A stretch of 64,000 nucleotides of DNA from CAZFGK01 sp964518635. GTDB taxonomy: Bacteria; Zixibacteria; MSB-5A5; GN15; FEB-12. The stretch covers positions 117,460-181,459 of the forward strand of contig CAZFGK010000002.1 of the NCBI GenBank assembly GCA_964518635.1, written 5' to 3'. A program made the translations under genes and the position numbers. This document shows, one piece after another, positions 25,450 to 34,171 of the stretch (within the stretch, counting starts at the first letter, position 1; the number at the start of each line of letters is the position of its first letter). A model generated the notes under the pieces. That model did not search any database. It was not told the DNA's origin and saw nothing but the letters and a program-made list of their open reading frames with translations.

Positions 25450-27024
25450 ATGAAAACCCAGCTACTCCAGCGATTACTCGTTCTCGGTCTTTTGATTTCA
25501 ACTCTTGGAATTGTCAACACCGTGACGGCAGAATCCTCCGGCGAGTTTCGGCTCGGTGGAGTCCTCCTCGACACGTACGGCAGCAATGCATCGTACATGC
25601 CCGCGCAGCAGTACTATGAAGGGCTTTCCCTTTCATTTGATCGCATAAGGTATTCCGATCCACTTTGGAGATTTTCCGGACACGCCAGAAACATGACCCT
25701 CAATAGTCGTGACCTTGCTTTCACTTTCGGACATCTGAATCACTTTTCGGTCAGTGCCAGAAATGACCAGACCACTCGAGTGTATAGCGCATCGGGGGAT
25801 CAGTTTGGACGCCGTCATCTGACTCAGTTCGATCTCTGGATGGAACCGATTGAATCATTTCGAGTCTTCGGCTCATACGGAATACAGGATCGGAATGGAG
25901 TCATACTTTCATCGATCTTCCCGACCGATTCCATCTCCATCTCAAGTTCCGATTTCGGTCAGAAGACTGCCCGATTTGGCGCGAGATATGACAAAGACGG
26001 TTACGTTCTTGAAGGGGATATGAGAATTCGAAATTACAACGATCGAAGTGATAACAACCGTGATCGTGAAGGGACTCGTTCTCGCCTCTCAGGTCGTGCC
26101 CCGATGCCGGGGATCAAGCAGGTATTTCTCAACGGTGGATTCATGCAATACACCGAGGCGTACAAGAATACTCCCGATTCTTTCCTGACCAACACTGGTT
26201 GGGGTGGACTCCGCTGGGTCAGCCGAGATGGGGCCTCTGCCAAGTATTCATTTGTCTATGACCGCAGCCGCAAAACCGGTGACCTGCTGGCGACCGACAA
26301 TATCACCCAGTCAATCTCTGTCGCAAAAAACTGGATGCGCAAAGGGGGCGTACAGGTTGGCGGACTCTATCGTTATCGGGACAACCTCACGACGGTCCTG
26401 GAAACTTTCGGATTCAACGGGAGTGCCTGGATTGCCTTGACTGATCAGCTCACCATCCGTGGCGCGGCGGGAACAGAAAGCCGCGAGATGGAAGAGGGTT
26501 CACTCATCAACGGCGTCCGTGGTCTTGATCGTGGTTTCATTCAGGCCGAGTATCGAAAAAACCCTTTTCAATTACGAGTTCGCTATAGCATTGAAACGCG
26601 CTCGTATGATGATCTCGGCACGACCAATGATATTGATCAACTAAGTGCCGATGGCTCCTATTCTATTTCAAAAATCGGAAACTTCTCCGCGAATTATGCT
26701 TATCGCATGGCCGATCAGCAGTCGACTGAAGGAACATACAACTACGACGAGCATCTCGTTGCTGGAGACTTTACTTCCGCATCTTTTGGAAAGCTTAGAG
26801 GTACGTTGAGCGGACTGTATCAGCGCGCGACTGGTGATATTGATGTAGAAACCGCAAATGGGACCGCCGGACTCCGCTATGATATATCGAGACGCGTAGC
26901 CATTGACGGAAAATACTCAGCTTTCAACTTCGACAATTTCACGCAACGTGACATTCCAGCGACACTCTATACCGACTACTCGACTTTGAATGTCATTGAG
27001 TTGGCGCTCGTGGTTTCCTGGTAG
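25450..27024 (+). CDS. Outer-membrane beta-barrel of the electron conduit (MtrB-like role)
   Basis: 524 residues from the ATG at 25450, preceded by GAGGA and seven bases after the decaheme stop. The signal peptide ends near VTA-E. The rest is alternating amphipathic strands with Gly/Tyr/Arg-rich turns (FSGHARNMTLNSRDLAF, GGLYRYRDNLTTVL, FSANYAYRMADQQS) and ends in Trp (ELALVVSW), the aromatic C-terminus of barrels inserted by BamA. I see no CXXC near the N-terminus as in Shewanella MtrB, so it may be an unrelated or very divergent porin. The role of sheath for the decaheme is inferred from gene order. Confidence 0.75.
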   Translation: MKTQLLQRLLVLGLLISTLGIVNTVTAESSGEFRLGGVLLDTYGSNASYMPAQQYYEGLSLSFDRIRYSDPLWRFSGHARNMTLNSRDLAFTFGHLNHFSVSARNDQTTRVYSASGDQFGRRHLTQFDLWMEPIESFRVFGSYGIQDRNGVILSSIFPTDSISISSSDFGQKTARFGARYDKDGYVLEGDMRIRNYNDRSDNNRDREGTRSRLSGRAPMPGIKQVFLNGGFMQYTEAYKNTPDSFLTNTGWGGLRWVSRDGASAKYSFVYDRSRKTGDLLATDNITQSISVAKNWMRKGGVQVGGLYRYRDNLTTVLETFGFNGSAWIALTDQLTIRGAAGTESREMEEGSLINGVRGLDRGFIQAEYRKNPFQLRVRYSIETRSYDDLGTTNDIDQLSADGSYSISKIGNFSANYAYRMADQQSTEGTYNYDEHLVAGDFTSASFGKLRGTLSGLYQRATGDIDVETANGTAGLRYDISRRVAIDGKYSAFNFDNFTQRDIPATLYTDYSTLNVIELALVVSW

Positions 27025-27117
27025 AAGGCAAGCAAGGTGAAGACGATGAAGACGAATGAGCATGATAGAAAAATGAACTCATACACACTCTTTGAGAGTC
27101 CAGAAAGGAGGGTTCGT

Positions 27118-28224
27118 ATGAACCCCGGAATGCGCACAAGGATACGAGTCGGGCAAGTTGCTCTGCTTGGCCTGGCTGCGATTTTGTTTTCTTTGGCCAG
27201 TTGTACCCGAGAGATCACTGGTGATGTCGAATTGGCAGACAATTCATCAGATGATTGCTTTACCTGCCACAGCGACCTGAATACCGCCGTCACCAACGCG
27301 CGTTATCAGTTCGAAAATTCATTCCACGGCTCCGGCGAAAACACGAACCGGAATCGTCTGTATCAGGCCAGCTATCAGTCCTGCGAACGCTGCCATACGA
27401 ACGAGGGCTACATCGGTTATGTCGACAGCACGACAATCACTGGCGATGCCTTTACCGCTATCGGCTGCTTTACCTGCCATTCCCCTCACAGCAACGGAGA
27501 TTTTACGCTGCGGCAGCTTGAAACCGTGAAGCTGATGAACGGTTACACGGTCGATTTGGGCAAAGGAAACCTTTGTGCAACCTGCCACATGAGCCGTCGT
27601 GATGTGACAACGTTTGTTGTTGCTGGAGTGAAACCTTCCGGCACGTGGGGACCACACTACGGTAATCAGTCAGATATGTTCGTCGGACAGAATGCATATC
27701 AATATGCTGGGTATAACTACACCCGATCCTGGCACGCTACTGGTGTGACAGACGGATGCGTTTCCTGCCATATGAGTCCATCCTTCCATGAGTCAATCGG
27801 CGGACATAGCTGGAACATGCGCAACGAAGAACGTAATTTCCAGAACCTCACCGGCTGTAATGTCACCGGTTGCCACAATTCGGCGCCGATTACCGCTTTG
27901 AATCGTCTTGCCGATGCAGATCATGACTGGGACGGAACGATCGAAGGGGTTGAAACCGAAATCACTGGCCTGCTCGATTCGCTGCATGATCTTCTCGTGA
28001 TCGGTAATCTCGCGGATACCCTTGGCGTTCCGAAGAACCGGGTCATTTCTACGGCTGACTCTGCAGGTGCATTGTACAACTTCCTCTTTGTGGAAGATGA
28101 CCGTTCACTTGGCGTGCACAATACTGACTATGCCGTCGGGCTCCTTCGCTCGTCGATCAATTTCCTGGCAAAGGGAAATCCGAATGGAGTTCCTGAACAG
28201 CCAGTGCTGCTCAGCTCACATTAA
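27118..28224 (+). CDS. Multiheme cytochrome c lipoprotein, probable surface exit of the conduit
   Basis: 368 residues from the ATG at 27118, chosen for AGGAGG seven bases upstream; a longer frame from 27037 has no such site. The lipobox is SLASC (Cys29). Five CXXCH sites: CFTCH, CERCH, CFTCH, CATCH, CVSCH, plus CNVTGCH (CX4CH) as a possible sixth. Scattered His in GPHYG, SWHATG, SFHES and GGHSW may be distal ligands. About 100 C-terminal residues are heme-free and helical. As third gene after the decaheme and the barrel, it occupies the position of MtrC/OmcB-like terminal reductases. Outer-face placement is inferred; an inward-facing lipoprotein is possible. Confidence 0.8.
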   Translation: MNPGMRTRIRVGQVALLGLAAILFSLASCTREITGDVELADNSSDDCFTCHSDLNTAVTNARYQFENSFHGSGENTNRNRLYQASYQSCERCHTNEGYIGYVDSTTITGDAFTAIGCFTCHSPHSNGDFTLRQLETVKLMNGYTVDLGKGNLCATCHMSRRDVTTFVVAGVKPSGTWGPHYGNQSDMFVGQNAYQYAGYNYTRSWHATGVTDGCVSCHMSPSFHESIGGHSWNMRNEERNFQNLTGCNVTGCHNSAPITALNRLADADHDWDGTIEGVETEITGLLDSLHDLLVIGNLADTLGVPKNRVISTADSAGALYNFLFVEDDRSLGVHNTDYAVGLLRSSINFLAKGNPNGVPEQPVLLSSH

Positions 28225-28265
28225 CACGAGGGACTCCTCGTCATTCTCCGCTCAGAGACAGGACT

Positions 28266-28303
28266 CAGGCGGATCGGCGAAAGCCGGTCCGCCTGTTTGA
28301 TTT
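28266..28303 (+). terminator. Rho-independent terminator of the conduit operon
   Basis: CAGGCGGATCGGC and GCCGGTCCGCCTG form a 13-bp stem (one G-T pair) closed by a GAAA tetraloop, followed by TTTGATTT. It may also serve the convergent gene on its left-facing side. Confidence 0.88.
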
Positions 28304-28318
28304 GAGGGCGTGAATGAT

Positions 28319-28852
28319 TTACTGCGGTGAAGTGAGAGCTGAAGGTCGCTCACCTTTGTTGAACGATTCGATCTGTAATTCGATGAAGCGATCGACTGCA
28401 CCCGGTCTGGGGCGAATGATCTGATACGCACCGGCAGCAATCAGGATAAGTATCGCCCCCTCCTGAAAGCGGGCAGTGAGAAAAAAATAGACCACGCCGA
28501 GAACCGCGATGGCTTCGAGAATTGCGCCAGAAACAATACAGATCATCTTGAAGCGATTGGTGAGAGCTTCCGATGCCCCTTCTCCGCTTGTCAATGATGG
28601 CTGCTTGAACAGACGCTCACGCACCAGATAACTCGCTGCAATAAGGCCGAGTGAAACCGCAATGAGGGCGTAGAAGAGCATATTTGCTGATTCTCCGGCA
28701 ATAGAAGCGGTCATCCCCCCTTGATTGTTCAGGTAGTAGATCAGAAAGAAGTATCCTGCCGGAGCGACGACATTGAGGAGCATGCCGAGATAGAGCCCGG
28801 GTTTCATGATCTGGTACTCGTCGAACTGGTCGGGATTGAGTTGGGTGGACAT
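28319..28852 (-). CDS. Membrane protein of unknown function, paralogue of the next gene
   Basis: 177 residues from the ATG at 28852 (GGGAG upstream). Four hydrophobic helices in two pairs: LYLGMLLNVVAPAGYFFLIYYL, MLFYALIAVSLGLIAASYLV, MICIVSGAILEAIAVLGVVYFFL and GAILILIAAGAYQIIRP. The cytoplasmic-looking tail FIELQIESFNKGERPS resembles the tail of the upstream gene. No known family recognised. Convergent with the conduit operon, so not necessarily linked to it. Confidence 0.75.
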   Translation of the reverse strand: MSTQLNPDQFDEYQIMKPGLYLGMLLNVVAPAGYFFLIYYLNNQGGMTASIAGESANMLFYALIAVSLGLIAASYLVRERLFKQPSLTSGEGASEALTNRFKMICIVSGAILEAIAVLGVVYFFLTARFQEGAILILIAAGAYQIIRPRPGAVDRFIELQIESFNKGERPSALTSPQ

Positions 28853-28897
28853 GATTCTCCCTTTTGTCTTTTCGGTCTGCAAGTGCTCCAGACGAAG

Positions 28898-29428
28898 TTA
28901 TTGCTTTGGTAATTTCCCAGCGTTGAACAATTCAACTTTTCTTCGAATGAAAAATTTTATTGCATCATCATTGGGAATAAGCAAATGGTAAATGATCGGC
29001 GACAAGGTTGCTAGCAAGAGAGGCAGAAGCGTTGCGTGTGACTGGAAGTTTAGACATATTCCAAGAATTGCAATCGATGCACAGAGTGAGGCAGCTTGTA
29101 GAGACCAAAAGCGGCTCGAGATTACAACGTCTTCCTGGGCAGATATTGTTGATCTTATGCAGGGAGATTCAATGATCATTCTCTTTAGCAAAAAAAAGTA
29201 GTTGGCCATCCCAAGCAGACCAAGAACTAAGATGTATATAGAGAAGCTGTTATAATCAGCCGAAAAAGTTAGAAGATCCGAAATTTCCCAATTTACAGAC
29301 TTTCCAACAAGAAAGTAGGCGATGAACGGAATAACGCAAACCACGAAGAGACCGTTTCGCTTCCAAGTCATCGCCACTGGGTTGGCATCAATGTCTACAA
29401 TCTTCACTTGATCAGTAGTGCCAACCAT
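28898..29428 (-). CDS. Membrane protein of unknown function
   Basis: 176 residues. Its ATG shares a base with the tadA stop (TGATG), which suggests translational coupling. Four helices arranged as in the downstream paralogue, and a similar ending FIRRKVELFNAGKLP. The DNA is more AT-rich than the neighbouring housekeeping genes. No function assigned. Confidence 0.72.
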   Translation of the reverse strand: MVGTTDQVKIVDIDANPVAMTWKRNGLFVVCVIPFIAYFLVGKSVNWEISDLLTFSADYNSFSIYILVLGLLGMANYFFLLKRMIIESPCIRSTISAQEDVVISSRFWSLQAASLCASIAILGICLNFQSHATLLPLLLATLSPIIYHLLIPNDDAIKFFIRRKVELFNAGKLPKQ

Positions 29429-29907
29429 CAATGCACCCTACTCTTCCCGGTCCGCACCTGCTGGAAAAAGGTCTTCATCAGGGCGGCGGCCTCTTCGGCG
29501 CGTATCCCTTTGATGATCTCGCAACGATGATTGGTGCGCGTATCGGTCGGCAGTTGATAGAGTGATTCACAACCACCGAATTTCGGATCCGGCGCGCCAT
29601 AGACGATCAGCGGAATACGGGACAACACCGCTGCCCCAGCGCACATGAAACAGGGCTCAATGGTCGACACCAGCACGCATTCTTCCAGCCGCCAGTCGTT
29701 CAGCGTCGCGAACGCTGCCGATAAGGCGATCATCTCAGCGTGAGCGGTTGCATCTTTGAGGGCCTCCGTACGGTTGTGCCCCCGCCCGACCAGTCGACCG
29801 TCATGAAAAACCGCCGAGCCAATTGGCACTTCCCCTTCTTCGAAGGCGAGTTGTGCCTCGCGCAGCGCGATGGTCATGTAATTGTCCAGTATGTGGGGAT
29901 CAAGCAT
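29428..29907 (-). CDS. tadA: tRNA-specific adenosine deaminase TadA
   Basis: 159 residues from the ATG at 29907; a TTG 36 bases upstream would add an untypical N-terminus. Converts wobble adenosine 34 to inosine in tRNA-Arg(ACG). Zinc and catalytic residues are in HAEM and EPCFMCAGA, with the family features SRIPLIVYGAPDPKFGG and TNHRCEIIKGI, and the C-terminal FFQQVR. Related cytosine or guanine deaminases share the zinc site, but the overall pattern fits TadA best. Confidence 0.9.
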   Translation of the reverse strand: MLDPHILDNYMTIALREAQLAFEEGEVPIGSAVFHDGRLVGRGHNRTEALKDATAHAEMIALSAAFATLNDWRLEECVLVSTIEPCFMCAGAAVLSRIPLIVYGAPDPKFGGCESLYQLPTDTRTNHRCEIIKGIRAEEAAALMKTFFQQVRTGKSRVH

Positions 29908-30021
29908 CCTGAAATATAGGGGGACAGAGACCGTTTCTGACAAGATTGAATCAGAGCAGGACTATCGATCCTTTCAATGTTTGAAAATTGCCGTCGGCGC
30001 TGCTTCTGCGTATACAATGGC

Positions 30022-30609
30022 ATGGCCACATTCCCGACCGTTCGCACCCTGGTAGGTGATCAATGCTATCTGCGCCCGAGCACTACAGAAGATATCGCCG
30101 GATCGCACAACTGGCTGCTCCAGTCTGATCCGTCATTCTTGAGTGCCACCCCAAACGGGGTTCAGTCCGCTGCTGAATCGGCTGAAGGGTTCAAGAAGCT
30201 GGAGCGAAGTGTCATGCGTCAATGGTTCACGGCTGTCAAGAAGCAGGATCATCTGCCGGTGGGACGATTCAGCTACCGAGTGATTCACCCGTTGACTGAT
30301 ATCGCAGAGATTGATTTTCTCGTCGATCCGGATTTCAGACGCAAAGGATTCGGAACTGAGATCATGCGATTGGGCTGCCGATATTTGTATCGCGCAGTGG
30401 CGGTACATCGTTTGCAGACGCAGGTGATTGCATTGAATCAACCGGCGATTACGCTGTTGGAAAAGTCAGGATTCCGACGTGAGGGGACTCTTCGGAGCAG
30501 CCATTTTTACAATGGCCGCTACCACGATGTGTATGTGTATGGCCAATTGGCGTTTGAATCGGGGGAAGCCCCGGATGAGTTGCCGCTGCCGTTCAGTGTC
30601 GGGGACTGA
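30022..30609 (+). CDS. GNAT N-acetyltransferase, RimJ/RimL type
   Basis: 195 residues from the ATG at 30022; an upstream in-frame ATG at 29977 adds a Cys/Arg-rich stretch unlike the family. The acetyl-CoA site is DPDFRRKGFGTEIMRLGCRYL, followed by LNQPAITLLEKSGFRREGTLR and YHDVYVYGQL, typical of RimJ/RimL-like enzymes that acetylate protein N-termini or small amines. Substrate unknown. No ribosome site decides the start. Confidence 0.82.
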   Translation: MATFPTVRTLVGDQCYLRPSTTEDIAGSHNWLLQSDPSFLSATPNGVQSAAESAEGFKKLERSVMRQWFTAVKKQDHLPVGRFSYRVIHPLTDIAEIDFLVDPDFRRKGFGTEIMRLGCRYLYRAVAVHRLQTQVIALNQPAITLLEKSGFRREGTLRSSHFYNGRYHDVYVYGQLAFESGEAPDELPLPFSVGD

Positions 30610-30637
30610 TAACTCACGGAGTATATACAGACCTAAA

Positions 30638-31171
30638 TTATGGCTGTCTGCGAAGTGCCAAGGCCACATTTTCAAATTTTACCCGATAATATCCGTTCGC
30701 GACACGATCAAGGCATTGAAACTTGGGGACATACTTGTTGTAGTCCGAATACTTTCTATCTTTCGGAACGTCCCGATCGTTGTCTATTCTTAGAATTGAG
30801 GCAGCGTGCATTACGTCGATGTAAGGTAGATTTCTTCTAGCTTTCAATACCGTCACTGCTTCAGCATAATTGATGTACCCTTCTGAAACTGGAAATCCCA
30901 ACGCTGCTTCCTTCAGTCTATTGATCATTTTTTCAAACTCAATTGGAGTAGCGCTTTGCATGCCAAAAGAAAAACAGAAGGTTTTTGCAAAGCTATTATG
31001 AGAAAGAGCGAAAATCGTACAGATATCCCCGATATGTATACCGTCTAACATGCCCTTCTTCACCTTAATGAATGGGGACACTTGTCCTTCTGACTTTTGG
31101 ATCTCGCTTTGATGATCGTATAACAATTTCAACAAATTAGTTAACGACCAATCCTTTTCTAGTCCACTCAT
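30638..31171 (-). CDS. Orphan hypothetical protein in AT-rich DNA
   Basis: 177 residues from the ATG at 31171, with GAGG six bases upstream. No signal peptide or membrane helix, mixed charged composition, no recognised domain. Base composition and codon use are richer in A and T than the pyr genes nearby, and it ends close to the convergent GNAT gene, so horizontal acquisition is possible. Flanked on its upstream side by about 220 bases of AT-rich sequence without features. Confidence 0.6.
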   Translation of the reverse strand: MSGLEKDWSLTNLLKLLYDHQSEIQKSEGQVSPFIKVKKGMLDGIHIGDICTIFALSHNSFAKTFCFSFGMQSATPIEFEKMINRLKEAALGFPVSEGYINYAEAVTVLKARRNLPYIDVMHAASILRIDNDRDVPKDRKYSDYNKYVPKFQCLDRVANGYYRVKFENVALALRRQP

Positions 31172-31397
31172 CTGCAACCTCGCTTACAATCCTCTTAATT
31201 TTATAATAGCTCAATTTCAGACGTAAACATGACGAAGTGATGGTTGATTTAGCAAGGATGAAATTAATTATCTACAATACATAACGAGAATTACTTTAGT
31301 AGAAACTCACCAATGGATACTCTTGTAGTATTGACTAATAGTTGAGTAAAACAACTAGTTTACTACCGTTACAAAAAGTGACCAATTGTCTCAACGA

Positions 31398-32321
31398 CTA
31401 CTTCACTTTGCCGAGAGTCTTCATTCGTGCGATTCGATCTGGTTCATCTCGCGTAAGCCATTTGTCATTTGAAAGTAAGGCATACGCTTTCGCGAAATAC
31501 TCCACCGCCTCTGTTTCTCGCTTCAGCGAAGTCAGACACTCAGCGATCTCTTCGTAGATGTAGCCATCCGGCTGCTTTGCGCTGTCCGCTTCCTGCATCA
31601 GTTCACGTTGCTCCTTTAATGCGGATTCGAACTGTCCCGTTGCGCGCATGCAACGGGCCAGACACCAGCGCGCGGTCCGAATCGGCTCTGGTTTCCCCTG
31701 CTCTCGCCTGGCGGCAAGGGCTTTGTCGAATGCAAGCATGGCCGAATCATATTTCGCTGCTGAAAAGTGAGCCCATCCGAGATTGTTGTACAGACTCCCT
31801 CGCCAGCCACGCGCTCGCGTATCGGTCGATTGGTTGGCAATGTCGATTGCGAGTTCATTCCAGTTGTGAGATTCTTCGGGAATCGCTATCGCGAGCATAT
31901 GGGCAGCGTCAATGGTGTAAAAGTCAAGCATCTCCTGATTCGCCAGATCAAAAGCCAACTTGAAATTCAGTTTTGCGGAGTCCGTTTTCTTGTCGGAGTT
32001 GTAAGCGCGCCCGCGCTCAAGATAGTAACGCACGCGAACAAGTGGAGGCGTAATGGAAAGCTGCTTTTCGATGGTATCCAGAAGGGCATGTGCCTCAACG
32101 AATTTCTGCTGAAGCCCAAGAGTACGCGCGATCTGAGTCTGTAACTCGATATCCCAGTCGGGGCCAAAAGCATGTTTGGAAGCTGCAAGTAAGTCGCGAA
32201 AACTTTTCTCGCTTGCAACCGGATCCTCGTAGTTCCAGAGATCATCAAAGTTGACCGCAGCCATGAGCGGTGTTCCTCCCATCAGAAATATTCCCAGACA
32301 AAGCGTGATGATCTTATTCAC
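31398..32321 (-). CDS. Exported TPR protein
   Basis: 307 residues. The signal peptide ends near PLMA-A. Tetratricopeptide-like helical hairpins cover most of the rest: AHALLDTIEKQL, AYNSDKKTDSAKLNFKLAFDLA, SLYNNLGWAHFSAAKYDSAMLAFDKALAA, EAVEYFAKAYALL. A periplasmic scaffold role is likely; no partner is evident. The start overlaps the pyrF stop by eight bases, so it is the last gene of that operon. Confidence 0.82.
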   Translation of the reverse strand: MNKIITLCLGIFLMGGTPLMAAVNFDDLWNYEDPVASEKSFRDLLAASKHAFGPDWDIELQTQIARTLGLQQKFVEAHALLDTIEKQLSITPPLVRVRYYLERGRAYNSDKKTDSAKLNFKLAFDLANQEMLDFYTIDAAHMLAIAIPEESHNWNELAIDIANQSTDTRARGWRGSLYNNLGWAHFSAAKYDSAMLAFDKALAARREQGKPEPIRTARWCLARCMRATGQFESALKEQRELMQEADSAKQPDGYIYEEIAECLTSLKRETEAVEYFAKAYALLSNDKWLTRDEPDRIARMKTLGKVK

Positions 32322-33168
32322 TGACCTGATTTCCGATTGGTACTGCAGCGACCGGTTTCACGCCGCGAAGCCGATCAATCTGACCCTTGAGCGACTCGAG
32401 TTCCTGACGAGCACGCTGGGCATAGTCTTTGTCATGGGAGGCATAGAGGACTGAACGGCTGACATTAATCAGCGCGGGTTTCGTAAAATTGTCGGTGCCG
32501 ATGCTGGCTGCTTCTTCAAGTGAGCCCCCTTGTGCACCAACACCGGGGATAAGAATCGGAAGGGTCGGAGCAATGGCACGAATAGAACGCAACTGATCCA
32601 GATGCGTCGCACCGACTACAAGACCGCAGTTGTCATGCTTATTCCAGCTATTCACCTTTTCTGCGACAATTTCATAGAGTGGCTTGCCGTTCACATCCAG
32701 CTGCTGAAAATCTTTTGAACCTGGATTTGAAGTCAGGCAGAGAACAAAACTGCCGCGATCTTTGGTATCCAGAAAGGGCTGGACTGAATCGAATCCCATC
32801 CACGGATTAATCGTCGTCCAGTGTCCGCCGAGGTAATCGAAAAGAAAACGGGCGTAGTGAGAGGATGTATTCGCGATATCTCCGCGTTTGCCATCGAGGA
32901 TAACCGGAATATGCTCAGGGATCCGTTCAACCAGAAGTCGCAGCAAGGAAACACCTTCCGCTCCGTGCTGCTCGAAGAATGCAAGGTTCGGCTTGTAGGC
33001 GCAAACCAGATCACTGGAGGCATCGATAATGCGATGCGCAAACTCGAAAATCCCCTTGAGTGTTTGTCCCATATCTCCGGGCATCTTTTTGTGATCCAGA
33101 TCAAGCCCGAGACAGAGCATGGAACCGGATTTTTCTATCGAAGTTTTCAACTGAGAAATTGCGCTCAT
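32314..33168 (-). CDS. pyrF: Orotidine 5'-phosphate decarboxylase, type 2
   Basis: 284 residues. Last step of UMP synthesis. The catalytic Lys/Asp network is in ILDGKRGDIANTSSHYA, preceded by YKPNLAFFE; the phosphate loop is IPGVGAQGG with GTDNFTKPALINVSRSVLYA. The length and the DGKRGDI motif place it in the longer type 2 (mycobacterial/myxobacterial-like) group. It lies 31 bases after pyrD. Confidence 0.95.
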   Translation of the reverse strand: MSAISQLKTSIEKSGSMLCLGLDLDHKKMPGDMGQTLKGIFEFAHRIIDASSDLVCAYKPNLAFFEQHGAEGVSLLRLLVERIPEHIPVILDGKRGDIANTSSHYARFLFDYLGGHWTTINPWMGFDSVQPFLDTKDRGSFVLCLTSNPGSKDFQQLDVNGKPLYEIVAEKVNSWNKHDNCGLVVGATHLDQLRSIRAIAPTLPILIPGVGAQGGSLEEAASIGTDNFTKPALINVSRSVLYASHDKDYAQRARQELESLKGQIDRLRGVKPVAAVPIGNQVSE

Positions 33169-33199
33169 ATAACCTGTTCAGATCTTTCCGTAGAGTGAA

Positions 33200-34171
33200 T
33201 CAATATTTTTGTACTTGTCCAATGAGCTGCGTGACGGAGTGAAGCCCTCGTTTTTTTAAATACACTGGAAGTTCCGCTGCGATTTTCAGCGGCAAGTCCG
33301 GTTCGACGAAGAGAGCTGTTCCGAGCTGAACTGCGGTCGCTCCGCAGAGCATAAACTCAACCACGTCATTTGTAGATGAAATACCGCCGATCCCGACAAT
33401 CGGGATGCGAATCTTTTGATAACACGCATGCACCATTGCCAGCGCAATCGGCTTGATCGCCGGGCCGGTAAGCCCACCACGATTAAATGTGAGCGTCGGT
33501 CTCCATGAGTGAACATCGACCGTCATCCCGACCATCGAGTTAATCACCGAAACTGCGTCCGCTCCCCCCTGCTCGGCTGCGAAGGCCATGGTAGAGATAT
33601 TGGTGACGTTGGGAGTGAGTTTCACGATCAGTGGACGTGGGAACTTCGCCTTGCATCGCTTCGTGACTTCTTCCGTGATTGCCGGAACCGCACCGAACTC
33701 CATTCCCCCCTCTTTGACGTTCGGACAGCCGAGATTGATTTCGATCATGTCGACACAATCATGCTCTGCCAGACGATCGCAGAGGGTTTCATACTCTTCG
33801 ATATTCTTCCCGCCGACGTTTACGATGATCGTCGTGTCCTGCTTCTTGAGAAATGGGATCTTGTCGGTGATGAATTTTTCGATGCCGACATTGGCAAGTC
33901 CGATTGCATTGAGCATCCCAGAAGAGGTCTCAGCCGTGCGCGGAATCGGATGACCGAGGCGTACTTCTGGAGTGATGGTTTTGGTGACCAGTCCACCGAG
34001 CACTGAAAGGGGATACATGGTAGCAAGCTCTTCCCCATACCCCGAGCATCCGGAAGCAGTCAGCAGTGGATTACGAAGAGTGACTCCGGCGAGAATCACA
34101 CTCAGATTGGGGAGTTGTGATTTCTTGGCACTCCCTTTCGTTTCCTTTAACTTCGCAGGAGCAGCTTTCAT
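33200..34171 (-). CDS. pyrD: Dihydroorotate dehydrogenase class 1B catalytic subunit
   Basis: 323 residues. FMN enzyme oxidising dihydroorotate, with PyrK passing electrons to NAD. The family body is NPLLTASGCSGYG, TKTITPEVRLG, NAIGLANVG. The active-site Cys is in EINLGCPNVKEGG, which distinguishes class 1 from class 2 (Ser). The FMN phosphate site is PIVGIGGISS with GATAVQLGTA. It has an N-terminal extension of about 20 residues (KLKETKGSAKKSQ). The start overlaps the pyrK stop by four bases, typical of coupled PyrDB-PyrK expression. Confidence 0.95.
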   Translation of the reverse strand: MKAAPAKLKETKGSAKKSQLPNLSVILAGVTLRNPLLTASGCSGYGEELATMYPLSVLGGLVTKTITPEVRLGHPIPRTAETSSGMLNAIGLANVGIEKFITDKIPFLKKQDTTIIVNVGGKNIEEYETLCDRLAEHDCVDMIEINLGCPNVKEGGMEFGAVPAITEEVTKRCKAKFPRPLIVKLTPNVTNISTMAFAAEQGGADAVSVINSMVGMTVDVHSWRPTLTFNRGGLTGPAIKPIALAMVHACYQKIRIPIVGIGGISSTNDVVEFMLCGATAVQLGTALFVEPDLPLKIAAELPVYLKKRGLHSVTQLIGQVQKY

